From: Enoplosus armatus
Taxonomy: Eukaryota; Chordata; Actinopteri; Centrarchiformes; Enoplosidae
Reading direction: 5' to 3'
Assembly (NCBI RefSeq): GCF_043641665.1
Contig: NC_092190.1
Location: 4,525,048 to 4,589,047, forward strand
Length of the DNA: 64,000 nt
Position 1 is the stretch's first letter. Every line of letters begins with the position of its first letter. This document shows, one piece after another, positions 38,871-47,366 of the stretch. The translations under genes and the position numbers were made by a program. The notes under the pieces were generated by a model that was not told the DNA's origin, ran no database searches, and saw nothing but the letters and a program-made list of their open reading frames with translations.

Positions 38871-41866
38871 GGCCTACCTGCCCGCCTTGGTGATGATCAT
38901 CTCCGTGCCGATGTCATGGAAGCGCTTCCACAGGTCTGCGCACTGCAGCTCCACCTGGATCTCCTCCATAGAGGCCGGGGGCGACGGTTCACAGGGGCCG
39001 GGGGCCAGGTCGTCAGGTGAGCCGAAGGAGCACGACGTCCTTTCGGCCAGACCCTCTCCGTCCGAGCCGGGACTCGCCTCCGAGTCTGAGGGGGAAATGA
39101 GGAAGATGATGAGAAGGCAGCCCTGAAACAGTGGAATTAATATGCTTCGGCTTCTCGCAGGAAACTTGGCCCGGCGAGAAAGTGCAGCGGTTCTCTCCGC
39201 TGACTCCAAATCACCTGCCGTCTGCAGCTTGGAGAGAAGCGGCCGAGTTTGGCTCGCTGGCTCGACTCGTCATGGAGTTCTGGGTTGATGTCAAAAGCAG
39301 AATAAATGCTGCGTAAAGCCTTTGAAATGCGATGTAGAAAATATTAAATTTTTAAATTGGGCCACACAATGAAGAATCCCGATGGGAAGCGTTCAGCAAA
39401 TGAAGTTTCCCCTCAAGTGCTCCTTCTGGACCCAGTTTCACAGACTGACCATTCAGAGTCATCAACGCCGTCACAATGTTAGAGCAGATAAAAACGTTCC
39501 CTCCGTCCTGAAAGCCATCCAGACCTACAGGAGAGCTTTCCATCCGTCTGAGCCTCCAGCTCCCAGACACCAACCGGGGTGACCTCAGCCTGCTTTACAT
39601 TTGCCTTTCCTTTTTTTCACTTCATTTTAAACCAGCAGCCCAACTGCAGGGTGGACAAAATAACAGGAACACCTGACAATCTCATGACACCCAAAACCCT
39701 GCCTGACCTCTAACTGTAATTCAAACGGAATATTTCTTTAGTGAAATTACGAATTACAGCAGAAATCCAAGCCGCCAAATAATAACGCCTTTAAACATTA
39801 CAATCCACGTCTGCTTAAAGAGAGATGCAGAATCTCTCAACAAAGAATTATCCTACTTGACTCCGACCTCTAAATGTTACTTAACTCATGTGCGATGTTA
39901 TTCAAAAATAAAATGGAAACCTTTTGGGGTTAAATATCAAAGCGCATCATAGTTTTTCCAGCTGGGACGTCAAATCTTAAACACCTCAAAACTGCACTTT
40001 GCCCAGATAAAACTCTCCTAAGATCACCACATGCTATCTCTTATTTCACTCTTCTCAGAAATACTTTATAGCTGAAAATACCCCCCCCCCAACACCACCA
40101 ACACCACCAACACCAACCAAAAAATAAAAAAAGAATCCAATAATGTATTATTTATTGGGGGCCCTGACACGAGGAGGTTGACTTGGCAGACTAAGGGCAC
40201 ACAAATATGGTTATGCAAATGCAGAGCTGCTGAGAGACTGGACAGCATCCCAGGCGAAACCACAACAGCGCAGGCAGAGCCAACCCCGCTGGAAACAAGA
40301 GCAGGAGAGGAGAGACGGAGATAGGCAGAGCGGAGGGGGGAGAGGAGGGGGTGGGGGCTGTAATGACCACAGAGAGACAGCGACAGACTTTCCATCATCT
40401 TCTTGGGAGATCCTTCCAGTGACACTGCAGCCAGTGAGGACTGTCACACACGATCACTCTCCCCCTCTTCTCCTTTTAACTGTTCACACACATGCAGGTC
40501 CACACCGGGCCAGCCAATCAGTCAGTCAGCTGCCCCCCTCCCTCTCTAGAAAAACACTTACAACACACACTGCTCGTGCTAAAGGACGAGGACCGGACAG
40601 ACGCCTCGAATCCCATCAAAAAAAACAGCAACTGTGTCTTCAGATGAGGCCGATAAGATTAGATCTTGCAAACAGAAGACATTTAATTTGCGTATCTGTT
40701 AGAGGGAGATGTCTGATTCTTCTGTTCATTTACAAACTGTATGCAGACAGTAAATATTTCACAGTGTTGGACTCACACTGCAACCCCGTTTAACACCTCT
40801 GTTTTGGTCATTTGAGTTTTACAGAACATTTGATATTTTTATAAATCGTCCTGTTGTCAGTCTGAATAATACTGTCTGCTGCACTGACACGGCAACAAGG
40901 CTCAGATTGTCTCGACTACAAGCTGCTTTGCACAAACCGACCCCCAGCAAAGTTACAGAGTGCTGCAAACTGGACTTAGACTGCCGTATAGTGTCAGGCT
41001 TTCATCAAGTACCAACACGTCACCAGATATAATGGAGGAAAATTGTTTTTATCTGCAGTGGCATTTTTTTTTTTATTTAACTTTCAGTAATAGTGAATAA
41101 CTTATCATTTAAAGGCCTTAAATGAGTCTCCTCCTAAAGACTGTCATTAGTCTGGAGATTTTGGGTCTTATAACTACGGTCCTGCTGTCCGCTACAGAAA
41201 AAATGTGAAATTTCTGGCTTCGAATCCGAAATCTGCTTAAATATTTGCAACAAACACAGCTTGAAAAGCCACATTGAGCAGCCCCATATCTACTATAGGC
41301 ATCTGAAGCTGGACGTTAGTGTGTGAACGGAGGCGTTCAGAGGAAACAGACACATTCCAGAGAGCGAAAACAGCCTGATTAAATAAGATCAACGGGCTCG
41401 AACGCCTCCGAGATGCAGAGGAGGCAAACGCCGGTAAAGCAGGAGCCTGTCGACTCTGCCCGTACGCCCTGTCAGCAGGATGAGGGAGCTGTCCTCCGCC
41501 ACTCACACACACTCACACACACTCACACACACTCACACGGGTTTAAAGCCGGATGTAGGCAGACAGACAAACACGCCAGCAGGTAGCTGCTATATGTTTT
41601 TGTATATGCTCATGTGTAGATTCAAACATCAGGCCTGAGGTCAGTTCATTTCCAAAGTTCAAACACTGAGAATAAAATTGTCAACGAAAAAAAAAGAGCA
41701 AAACAGGAAACGCAGGACAATAATTTGAGTCCAGCATCGAGTTTATGTGAGTTCAGTTTAGTTTTTTTGGGGGGGTTTTTTAAGCTGAATGAATAAAAAC
41801 TGACATTTATTGATGAACAAAAATTTGCCCACTCAGCTGAACGCTGCCCTGACATCTGCTGTGGTT

Positions 41867-41924
<58 letters not shown>

Positions 41925-42082
41925 ACAGACTGAAGGCCTGCATCTTGCGGTTAAGGGCTCCCAATCAGCTCATGCCAGGCCTCATTAAAACGAGGCAAAC
42001 ATAGTAGGCCACTAATTCGTCTGAATTGAATAAAGTCAGTGCTGCACACCAAGTTGTCCTCTGTGTCACAGTTCACATGTGG

Positions 42083-42114
<32 letters not shown>

Positions 42115-45100
42115 CAGCTTCAGACAGCTGGAGAAGGGCTGAGGTTTGCTTGAAGAATGAACTCATAATATAGAGTATACATGAAATGAAAATATTGCAG
42201 GAAGAGGACGTGCTTTTTAATGAAGTTATTAGTTATAGATAGAAAGGTTTGCTGAGGCGGCGCACCTCTGATGTGGAAGCAGAGTTTGAAACTGGGAGCT
42301 GCAGAAAGACGTGGGAAACGGGAAGCATTACGGGAATCTTCTTTATTATTAGACTGACGTGCAGATCAAATTGTTTTTGTTGAGGTAGCAGGTAGAAATC
42401 CTACACCTGATTTAGAATATTTCATTTCCTTCTAGGGTGTCTCTAACAAAGAGGTTTAACCTCGTAAACCTGGTTGTGTTTCCATCTTTCCAAACATTTT
42501 GTACAGCCAGGAATTATTGTTCCACGGAAAACCTACAGAACTTTATTTTAAATGCACTAAGTTTCCAAAAAAATAGCATCAGGCTGAAATTTGGGGGAAT
42601 TATCTCATGTCATCTGCAGTGTTTTTATTTCATGCTGCAGTGCAGAAATAAAAATTTAAAAAAAGTATCCCGTCTTGGATTTAAATATTTGAATAAGTGT
42701 AAACAATACATATATTTAATTTAGGGCATACAAGCAGACACACAATGTGCAGCATATTGTGCGTGATGCTGTTACACAGTGTGCTTTTTGCGACCTTTGG
42801 AGACACTTAAGGGGAAATTCAGATGTTTAAGATGTAGTTGTACTCTAATACTTTAGCTACTGCTAAATCATTTATAGTGGAATTGTCCTTTATGAAGCTG
42901 ATGTATTTAATGAAGCTGCAGCAGGTTTCTGAAGTGGACAGTAGCAAACGGTCGACCGTGAAATCACCGAAGTAACCGGATCGACACACAGTGAGAGCAC
43001 CTGTTTCCACACTGATGGAGACTCAGGCACGAAGACAGCAGTCAAACCTCCAACCCGGCTCAAACACACGTCTCTGTTATCAGCCTGCATGCTGAGACTG
43101 AGAGATGGCTCTTTAGAGAAACACTGAGGGGAGGGAGTATTAGAATATTATTATTATTATTATTATACAGTCATCTTGATAGAATATAATTAAAACAGAT
43201 GTCTGGTAAGTCGTCAGGTGAATTCTGTGCGTAATCTGTGCGTAAAAGCGAAAGGGCCGCCTTGTAAATCTCATGGTTTGGGTCAGGCCTTTGATAAATG
43301 GCAGCAAATATTAAGTTATACTAGATGTAGTTCAACGTGTAATTATTGTCTTAAGGGGTAAACGTTACGGAGATGTGGTTGCAGTCGTTTTGTGAGGTCT
43401 AACAAAACGACTTTTTCTGTATAACGGAACTGTTCAGCTCCTCGGGAGAGACTGTTAAACGCGAGCCTGGTTCAGAGCCTGTGCGTCTCTCAGTCCTGCC
43501 CTTGTCTTTGAGGCTAATAAACGTGTTATACGACCAACCGGCTCCCAGCCTCGCCTGGAGCTGAGTAAAAATAAAATCACTCCGTTAAGGATTCCTCCAG
43601 ACCACATCATCTGACCACAGAGACTCGCTGTTCTCGGTCACCCCCGCCGCCCGACGCGCCAAAAGCTTTAGGCTTTAGGACCCGAGCAGGACCCGCTGAA
43701 CCTGCCAGGAACCCGCCTGCTAATGAGTGGGACCGGGGGGGGGGGTGAGACACCGGGAACTGGGTAATTCATTCAGCCACAAATCCTAAAACTCCCGGGG
43801 ACAAAACCTGGGAGAAGGTGAACAGAAAGGAACCAAAGAAGGTTAGGAAAAGGACTGGGGGGGGGGGGGGGGGTTGTTTAACGAGGTCTGATGATCTTTG
43901 TCCTTTTAAAAACACTCCCAAACAAGCCGCGTGCCGATGGTGACGCTGAGATCAACGTCTACACTGCAGACAGTTGTACATTTTAAAATCAACAACAATC
44001 TTCCCATCAGAGGACAAATCCCCTCCTGTTGATTTACGCCTCTTTTCCCATTTGATTTTTTTCCCTTTTCAATCACTAAAAGAAGGAGCCGTGCGCGACG
44101 GCGCTGCGCCCCGGAGGTCAGCCTGCAGGCAGCGGGACTCAGCTCCGGCCTGGAGGCCGTCTGAGCGTCAGCTTCGCTCCTGCCTGCCTCTACATCCCCG
44201 CGCACACTTAATGCGCTGTGATCATATGATTTGTATATTTGTATATTTCAAGCTAAATTAAGAGATCCAATCATCAAAGAACGGGCCTCCTCTGGATCCA
44301 TAATCCAAACGAAAATAATGATAACAATAATAATAATAATAATAGTTATAATAATAAAAGTCTAAAATTTTGAAAGACTAAAGTTAAACCTTGTTTAAGA
44401 ACTGCCTTGAATTTAACAAATAGGGTACGTGCTCAGTTTTGGCTCAAACAGCACTAAATAAAATGACGCTTCTAAAACGTCTCAGCTCAAAGCGAAGCGT
44501 CGAGACTGAAGGTCTTCAGGCCCGACCCTGCACCCTCTCCTCAGAGGCTTCGTCAGGTTCCCTCAGCCCGTCACAGCGCACCTGCGCTTAGCTCACTCGC
44601 CAAAAATGGAGTCACGCTGCGGCTGATGTGATGACATTAAATTAATGTTGAAGTTGATGCTAATAAGCTGTAAATATTTTTATTTTTATTTTTTTTAAAA
44701 AGGAAAAAATATAAATGTATTGCTTTACATAAAAATTGTAGTTGTTGCAAAAAAAAATGTCAGTTTTCTAAATTGTCTCATCGCATATTTGTTCTAAAAA
44801 AAAAAAAGAAACAAAAACAAAACATGACCACTGTTTTCATCTTGATTTCCACACTCCACATTTCTTTTACTGCACGTCAATAAAACTGTTGTTGCTGTTT
44901 CTCTTGTACATTTTACTTTGTTGTGTATTCTATATTTATATATATATATATATATTAATATTGCACAGTGTCATTTCTTCACATTTTTGGTTGGATGGTT
45001 GTTTTGGGGTTTTGTTGTTGTTGTTGTTTTTTTTAAACTAATTACACATTTTACACGAATGATCAAATCTTTCACTTTAATTTAAAAGTTCTGAGGCTCT

Positions 45101-46071
45101 CACACCTGGAACATTATGAGATGTTCTGCGCAGAACCCGGGGATTAGTTCTCAGCGGCGGATAATATAATTCAAATTGTCTGAAGTGTTTTTTTCCCTGT
45201 GAGAATGAAACGCTTTAGCTCAGGTCGGTCGCTTCACGCCAGTTCACCTTCGTGCAACAGGCCGAGGCCTCCCTGCAGCCTGCAGCCTGCAGCCTGCAGC
45301 CTGCAGCCTGCAGCCAAACGCCCACTGACAGCCAACAGCGTCCAAGCAGCAACACACGACTTTACGCTTTCATTCGTGTTTGATTGTGTGTTGATGTCAC
45401 ACGTCTTACGGCGGAATCCACCGGTCCGGAGTCAAAACCTGGACGAGCCAACCCGCCATGACTAAAGACACATAATCACTTCAACTCACGTCGAGACCTT
45501 AAAAATCTTTCGTTTGATTTGTTACTGATGCAAACGAGCTCCTTTGCGGATTTTTCGTGCTTCATACTCTGCCGTGTGCTCCTGAGAGCAGACCAGCAGG
45601 ACTCGCCGCCTCTGCAGGCCTGCACGCATCAGGTCTACAAGCTGCATCTATAACAACCAAACGGCCTCCTCTCCGTGTTACCGCGCCCCGCAGCAGAGCG
45701 GGATCACCGAGCGGAATCCCTCACGCAGAGGCCGCGGAGCTTCTAGCTACATGCCCTGTCGTGGGTTGGGTCACTGACAGTGGAGCCATGTTTTGACTCG
45801 GGACTCGTCGGTTTGCTTCGCGCTGCGGTGATATAACGGAGATCCGGACATGTGAGCGGTGTGGGTGCATGTCTGCGCACTGACCCGGGTCCATATCCAG
45901 ACAGTGCGCCGGGTCCTCTCCGTCCGTGGCGAGGCTCTCCATGGACAACTCCAGCTCCTTCTCCTCCCAGCCCCGGAGCTTCCTCTTCTTGTTGGAGCCG
46001 ATCAGGGCTTCCACGGAAAAAGCGTGGGCTCTAGAGCTCAGAGCTGCGGCAGATCGCCTCCTCTCACTCAT
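11878..46071 (-). CDS. tbx15: tbx15 gene, full coding span (8 exons), T-box transcription factor Tbx15
   Basis: Joining 46071-45885, 39085-38878, 35355-35254, 27715-27544, 21207-21040, 20517-20453, 15789-15692 and 12710-11878 gives 1833 nt: 610 codons plus TAG, with every junction in frame and every intron GT-AG. Seen: an eh1-like motif (AFSVEALIG, residues 17-25), a basic patch KKRKLR (28-33), and a T-box of about residues 106-301. Both T-box signatures are present (LWKRF...[12 protein letters not shown] and IHPDS...GDTWM...SF). The C-terminal region is rich in Ser, Gly and Pro and ends in [10 protein letters not shown]. Known of the family: TBX15 is a nuclear T-site-binding factor, mainly a repressor through Groucho/TLE, needed in limb and girdle skeleton, dermis and adipose tissue. 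The N-terminus (MSERRRSA), [11 protein letters not shown] and [24 protein letters not shown] fit TBX15 rather than TBX18 or TBX22. Human TBX15 is about 602 residues, so the length is normal. The upstream neighbour wars2 matches human synteny. Confidence 0.97.
13933..13972. repeat. (AT)20 microsatellite
   Basis: Perfect AT dinucleotide tract of 40 bp in tbx15 intron 7. Confidence 0.95.
14243..14298. repeat. G12 run and (GA)15 microsatellite
   Basis: G12 at 14243-14254 followed 14 bp later by (GA)15 at 14269-14298, a purine-only strand over most of the region. Confidence 0.95.
15692..15789 (-). CDS. tbx15: tbx15 coding exon 7 (residues 301-334)
   Basis: The 98-nt exon (acceptor ttatcag, donor AAG|gtgtgt) encodes [20 protein letters not shown] then [12 protein letters not shown]. 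This segment just after the T-box is diagnostic for TBX15: as I recall it, TBX18 has [24 protein letters not shown]. The exon ends with a split Gly codon completed by exon 8. Confidence 0.96.
15945..16225 (+). mobile_element. decayed LINE 3' end (L2/Rex-like non-LTR retrotransposon)
   Basis: Translation from 15962 reads [15 protein letters not shown] before a stop. [15 protein letters not shown] is a hallmark string after the reverse transcriptase domain in fish L2/Rex-type LINEs. About 120 bp further on, [14 protein letters not shown] sequence fits the usual GPxLWNSLP segment. Several stops and frame shifts make it a dead fragment. Element limits are approximate; it sits antisense within tbx15 intron 6. 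Confidence 0.6.
16241..16262. repeat. (TG)11 microsatellite
   Basis: Perfect TG tract just after the decayed LINE end in tbx15 intron 6, where it may derive from the element's tail. Confidence 0.9.
16404..16450. repeat. (GA)23 microsatellite
   Basis: Perfect GA tract of about 47 bp in tbx15 intron 6. Confidence 0.95.
19305..19414. repeat. two GT microsatellites
   Basis: (TG)12 at 19305-19328 and (GT)21 at 19373-19414. Confidence 0.95.
20453..20517 (-). CDS. tbx15: tbx15 coding exon 6 (end of T-box, residues 280-301)
   Basis: The 65-nt exon (acceptor tgtccacag, donor AG|gtacgt) encodes [20 protein letters not shown] plus Asn and a split Arg. It is the C-terminal T-box helix, whose NPFAKGFR motif inserts into the minor groove in T-box structures. 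Phase 0 entry and 2+1 exit fit exons 5 and 7. Confidence 0.97.
20518..21039 (-). other. tbx15: tbx15 intron 5
   Basis: A short 522-bp GT-AG intron within the T-box coding region. Nothing else was seen in it. Confidence 0.9.
21040..21207 (-). CDS. tbx15: tbx15 coding exon 5 (T-box, residues 224-279)
   Basis: The 168-nt exon is exactly 56 codons and in phase 0 at both ends (acceptor attttcag, donor CAG|gtatgt). It encodes [20 protein letters not shown], a short variable loop ([15 protein letters not shown]) and [16 protein letters not shown]. This is the major-groove-contacting core of the T-box. Confidence 0.97.
22536..22574. repeat. CA microsatellite
   Basis: Perfect AC tract of 39 bp in tbx15 intron 4. 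Confidence 0.95.
22870..22955 (-). repeat. dispersed repeat fragment with AAATC tandem tail
   Basis: Three copies of a TCAAA pentamer are followed by tgttgtttataaagcacatt. This is the reverse complement of a common teleost retroposon end (tatagcgc-type sequence then a pentamer tail). Short and decayed, in tbx15 intron 4. Confidence 0.4.
24051..24353. mobile_element. non-autonomous hAT-type DNA transposon (MITE)
   Basis: Left end CAGTGGTTCTCAACCTGGGG; right end, read in reverse complement, CAGTTGTTCTTAACCTTTTT, with further pairing of GGTCGAGACCC and AGTCGCGACCC. The termini are of the hAT/Charlie type (CAGTGGTTCTCAACC). The flanking 8-mers acttagag (24043-24050) and acgtggag (24354-24361) match at 6 of 8 bases, as expected of a decayed hAT target duplication. 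No transposase frame fits in 303 bp. It lies in tbx15 intron 4. Confidence 0.85.
26119..26395. repeat. diverged tandem duplication, about 125 bp core, 150 bp period
   Basis: Copy 1 (26119-26244) and copy 2 (26269-26395) share in order atgaaaccca, aagagact or agggactca before ctttagct, ctgatt or ctgact, ggcagtaaatc and attgtggtc. The match is imperfect, so the duplication is old. Located in tbx15 intron 4; function unknown. Confidence 0.6.
27544..27715 (-). CDS. tbx15: tbx15 coding exon 4 (T-box, residues 166-223)
   Basis: The 172-nt exon has acceptor tcttccag and donor CAC|gtaagg. It encodes [20 protein letters not shown], then the second T-box signature [19 protein letters not shown] and [14 protein letters not shown]. 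It differs from mammalian TBX15 only by conservative changes such as V/A, P/L and E/D. Confidence 0.97.
28760..29160 (+). repeat. purine-rich (GA/GGAA) tract
   Basis: About 400 bp with strong purine bias on the plus strand (gagagag, aaaggaaagg, ggaagaaac and similar). The long minus-strand open frames here are Leu/Ser/Phe-rich artefacts of the complementary pyrimidine tract. Confidence 0.8.
29319..29348. repeat. (CA)15 microsatellite
   Basis: Perfect CA tract in tbx15 intron 3. Confidence 0.95.
30750..30768 (+). repeat. G19 homopolymer
   Basis: Uninterrupted run of 19 G, the longest in the window; able in principle to form a G-quadruplex and prone to length error. Confidence 0.9.
31141..32313. 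repeat. degenerate repeat array with TG tracts and gaggaccaaatgtcctcac motifs
   Basis: Several irregular units of about 200-350 bp each combine a TG tract, a ttcttttatttctata-like stretch, a gaccaaatgtcctca motif (31519-31533, 32101-32118 and degraded versions near 31364 and 31704) and ttagggtt- or aggttag-rich sequence. I recognise this combination as a widespread teleost repeat. It contains three long TG tracts (31142-31213, 31465-31494, 32266-32313). It lies in tbx15 intron 3. Confidence 0.6.
33079..33122. repeat. (AC)22 microsatellite
   Basis: Perfect AC tract of 44 bp in tbx15 intron 3. Confidence 0.95.
35254..35355 (-). CDS. tbx15: tbx15 coding exon 3 (T-box, residues 132-166)
   Basis: This 102-nt exon runs from acceptor ccttcag to donor CAG|gtacct. 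It encodes [20 protein letters not shown] then [14 protein letters not shown], a near-invariant T-box core segment involved in DNA binding and dimerisation. Both boundary codons (Arg132 and Arg166) are split 2+1. The usual human Ser is Ala here (KIAGLD for KISGLD), a mild substitution. Confidence 0.96.
35356..38877 (-). other. tbx15: tbx15 intron 2
   Basis: GT-AG intron of 3522 bp. A (CA)17 tract on the gene strand begins 10 nt from the donor. It also holds an ATT-triplet tract (36131-36164), a G16 run (38245-38260) and a candidate regulatory block with three caudal/posterior-Hox-like sites (37440-37740). Confidence 0.85.
38835..38868. repeat. (GT)17 microsatellite next to the tbx15 exon 2 donor
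   Basis: Perfect tract; on the gene strand it is (CA)17 starting at intron 2 position +10. Confidence 0.95.
38878..39085 (-). CDS. tbx15: tbx15 coding exon 2 (residues 63-132), start of T-box
   Basis: The acceptor is a pyrimidine-rich run ending ccctcag and the donor is AG|gtaggc. The first half encodes an acidic/Ser-rich linker ([11 protein letters not shown], then AERTSCSF, conserved with human). The second half opens the T-box with [17 protein letters not shown] and [11 protein letters not shown]. Met102 sits at the position where the human short isoform begins, so an alternative first exon could yield a protein of about 509 residues. A (CA)17 tract on the gene strand starts at intron position +10. 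Confidence 0.96.
39647..39674 (+). repeat. possible mariner-like transposon end
   Basis: The string cagggtggacaaaataacag followed by gaacacct resembles a terminal sequence seen repeatedly in fish genomes (gggtggacaaaataatggaaacacc type). No matching opposite end was found nearby, so this would be a solo fragment. Recognition is from memory only. Confidence 0.3.
41501..41538. repeat. decamer tandem repeat
   Basis: 3.8 perfect copies of actcacacac in tbx15 intron 1. Confidence 0.95.
41872..42112. repeat. two CA microsatellites
   Basis: CA tract at 41872-41928 (one interruption) and a second at 42084-42112, in tbx15 intron 1. Confidence 0.9.
45272..45315. repeat. heptamer tandem repeat (CCTGCAG)6
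   Basis: Six perfect copies of a heptamer that contains a PstI palindrome, in tbx15 intron 1 about 570 bp downstream of exon 1. Confidence 0.95.
45885..46071 (-). CDS. tbx15: tbx15 coding exon 1 (residues 1-62)
   Basis: The ATG at 46071-46069 has G at -3 and opens [13 protein letters not shown], the expected start of the long TBX15 isoform. The exon encodes the eh1-like Groucho/TLE-binding motif (residues 17-25) and the basic stretch NKKRKLR, a likely nuclear localisation signal. It ends after DMDP plus one base (G), followed by the donor gtcagt; the split codon completes as Asp with exon 2. The exon lies in a CpG-rich island. The frame stays open for about 149 codons upstream of this ATG, but that sequence is low-complexity and is read as 5' UTR or promoter. 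Confidence 0.93.
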
Positions 46072-46660
46072 TTCTCTCAAATCCACCCGACGAGGGGGGG
46101 GGGGGGGGGAGAAGTGGGGGACGCGGCGAAAAACCCACTCCGTCCGTCCAACGCAGTGAAGCAAAACAGTGGGGGGAAACAAAAAAAAAATGCACACGTC
46201 AGTGTTTACAGCGGGACGCAAACTCACCAAATGTCCAAAATAATCCCAACTGTGACTAGAAGCGCCGCGTGAAACTAGTGAAGGCAGACGGTGCCATCCT
46301 GGCTGCGCGTGAGATCGAGTCCGGGAGGATTGACAGTCTGGATGCGGTCTGCCGCTTTGCGCGTCTCTCCGTCCTTCCACTCCGCGTCTGTCTTTTTCTC
46401 TTTCTGTCCCCCGAACTTCTCGCTGATTGATACTCACTTCTGGAGGAGTGTTTTTTTTTTTTTTGTTTTGTTTTTTTTTTTCCAGGAGCAGAGAGGCGGC
46501 CCTCCCGCTCCCTGTCAAACCCGCGCATCCAATGAGAAGTCAGGAGAGACGCCGAGACGAAGAGTTTCGTCCAATGGCAGCGGAGGAAGACGCGCGTCCT
46601 GGAAGAGGAACCGTCATCCGGACTGCAGCAGCCAAATGAACTGACTCCATAATGTAGCAT
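46072..46660 (-). promoter_or_regulatory. tbx15: tbx15 5' UTR and promoter region, CpG-rich
   Basis: This GC- and CpG-rich stretch lies directly upstream of the tbx15 start codon. Seen: two CCAAT boxes 42 bp apart (46529-46533 and 46571-46575, on the plus strand, so inverted relative to the gene), a G16 run (C16 on the gene strand) at 46094-46109 only 22 nt from the ATG, and a T-rich tract (46450-46481). No convincing TATA box was found. The transcription start cannot be placed from sequence alone; about 46.25-46.5 kb is an inference from the CCAAT position. Confidence 0.6.
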
Positions 46661-47156
46661 ATGGAAAAATACACAAGCTTATCTTTTGTTCTCTTTATGC
46701 TTATAACTGCTTTCCACGCAGATTCTCCTGCAGAATATTAAATATATATGAAAATATTAAAATATTAAAATAATAAACTAGCGTCAGTTTGAGTTAAATG
46801 ATGCATTCAGTGCCCCACCAGTGCTGATGACACCCAGATCCTGCAGCTTCGCCTCACTCCTCCTCTGAAGGTGTGGGTCTGTCAGCCGAGGCCCTCGCGA
46901 GGCCCCTCACCTCGTGGCGAACATCCCAAAGTCATTTAAATGTCCGTCTCGTCACCGCGTGAGTGTGTGAGCCGCCGCGTCCATCATTACCGGGGACTGC
47001 GGGGAAAGTCGCCCACCGACAGCTGAGGAGCCAGAGCAGGGCCGCGGCGGGACAGGTGGGCTGATCTCAGGGCTGCACGGTCGGACACAAAAAAGGAACG
47101 ACAAGATTAGTGAGTGAGGTGGATTTCAGCGGATCTGCAGGTCGGTAACTGAAAAA

Positions 47157-47160
<4 letters not shown>

Positions 47161-47200
<40 letters not shown>
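47161..47200. repeat. (AT)20 microsatellite
   Basis: Perfect AT tract of 40 bp in the intergenic region; same length as the tract at 13933. Confidence 0.95.
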
Positions 47201-47205
<5 letters not shown>

Positions 47206-47340
47206 ATAACATTTAGAGGGAGATAAAGATTTAAAATGTTGGCTTCCACCGGCGGCCTGCCACCTCTTTATTCTATTAGTCTATTATTTAATCAACGGTG
47301 TATTATTTAGTCATTTTACTAAAACACATTGAAGGCACTG

Positions 47341-47366
47341 ATGATGATGATGATGATGATGATGAT
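47341..47366. repeat. ATG triplet microsatellite
   Basis: About 8.7 copies of ATG; intergenic, not in a recognised frame. Confidence 0.95.

Larger units (their letters stand above)
39086..45884 (-). other. tbx15: tbx15 intron 1
   Basis: GT-AG intron of 6799 bp. It contains a short transposon-end-like sequence (39647-39674), a decamer tandem repeat (41501-41538), CA tracts (41872-41928, 42084-42112), a G17 run (43857-43873) and a heptamer repeat (45272-45315). Sequence near both ends is CpG-rich; an alternative promoter for the short isoform could lie near exon 2, which is inference. Confidence 0.85.

Noticed and set aside
45859..46272. Plus-strand open frame of 137 codons opposite tbx15 exon 1
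   Set aside because: Antisense shadow of exon 1 and a CpG island; no homology.
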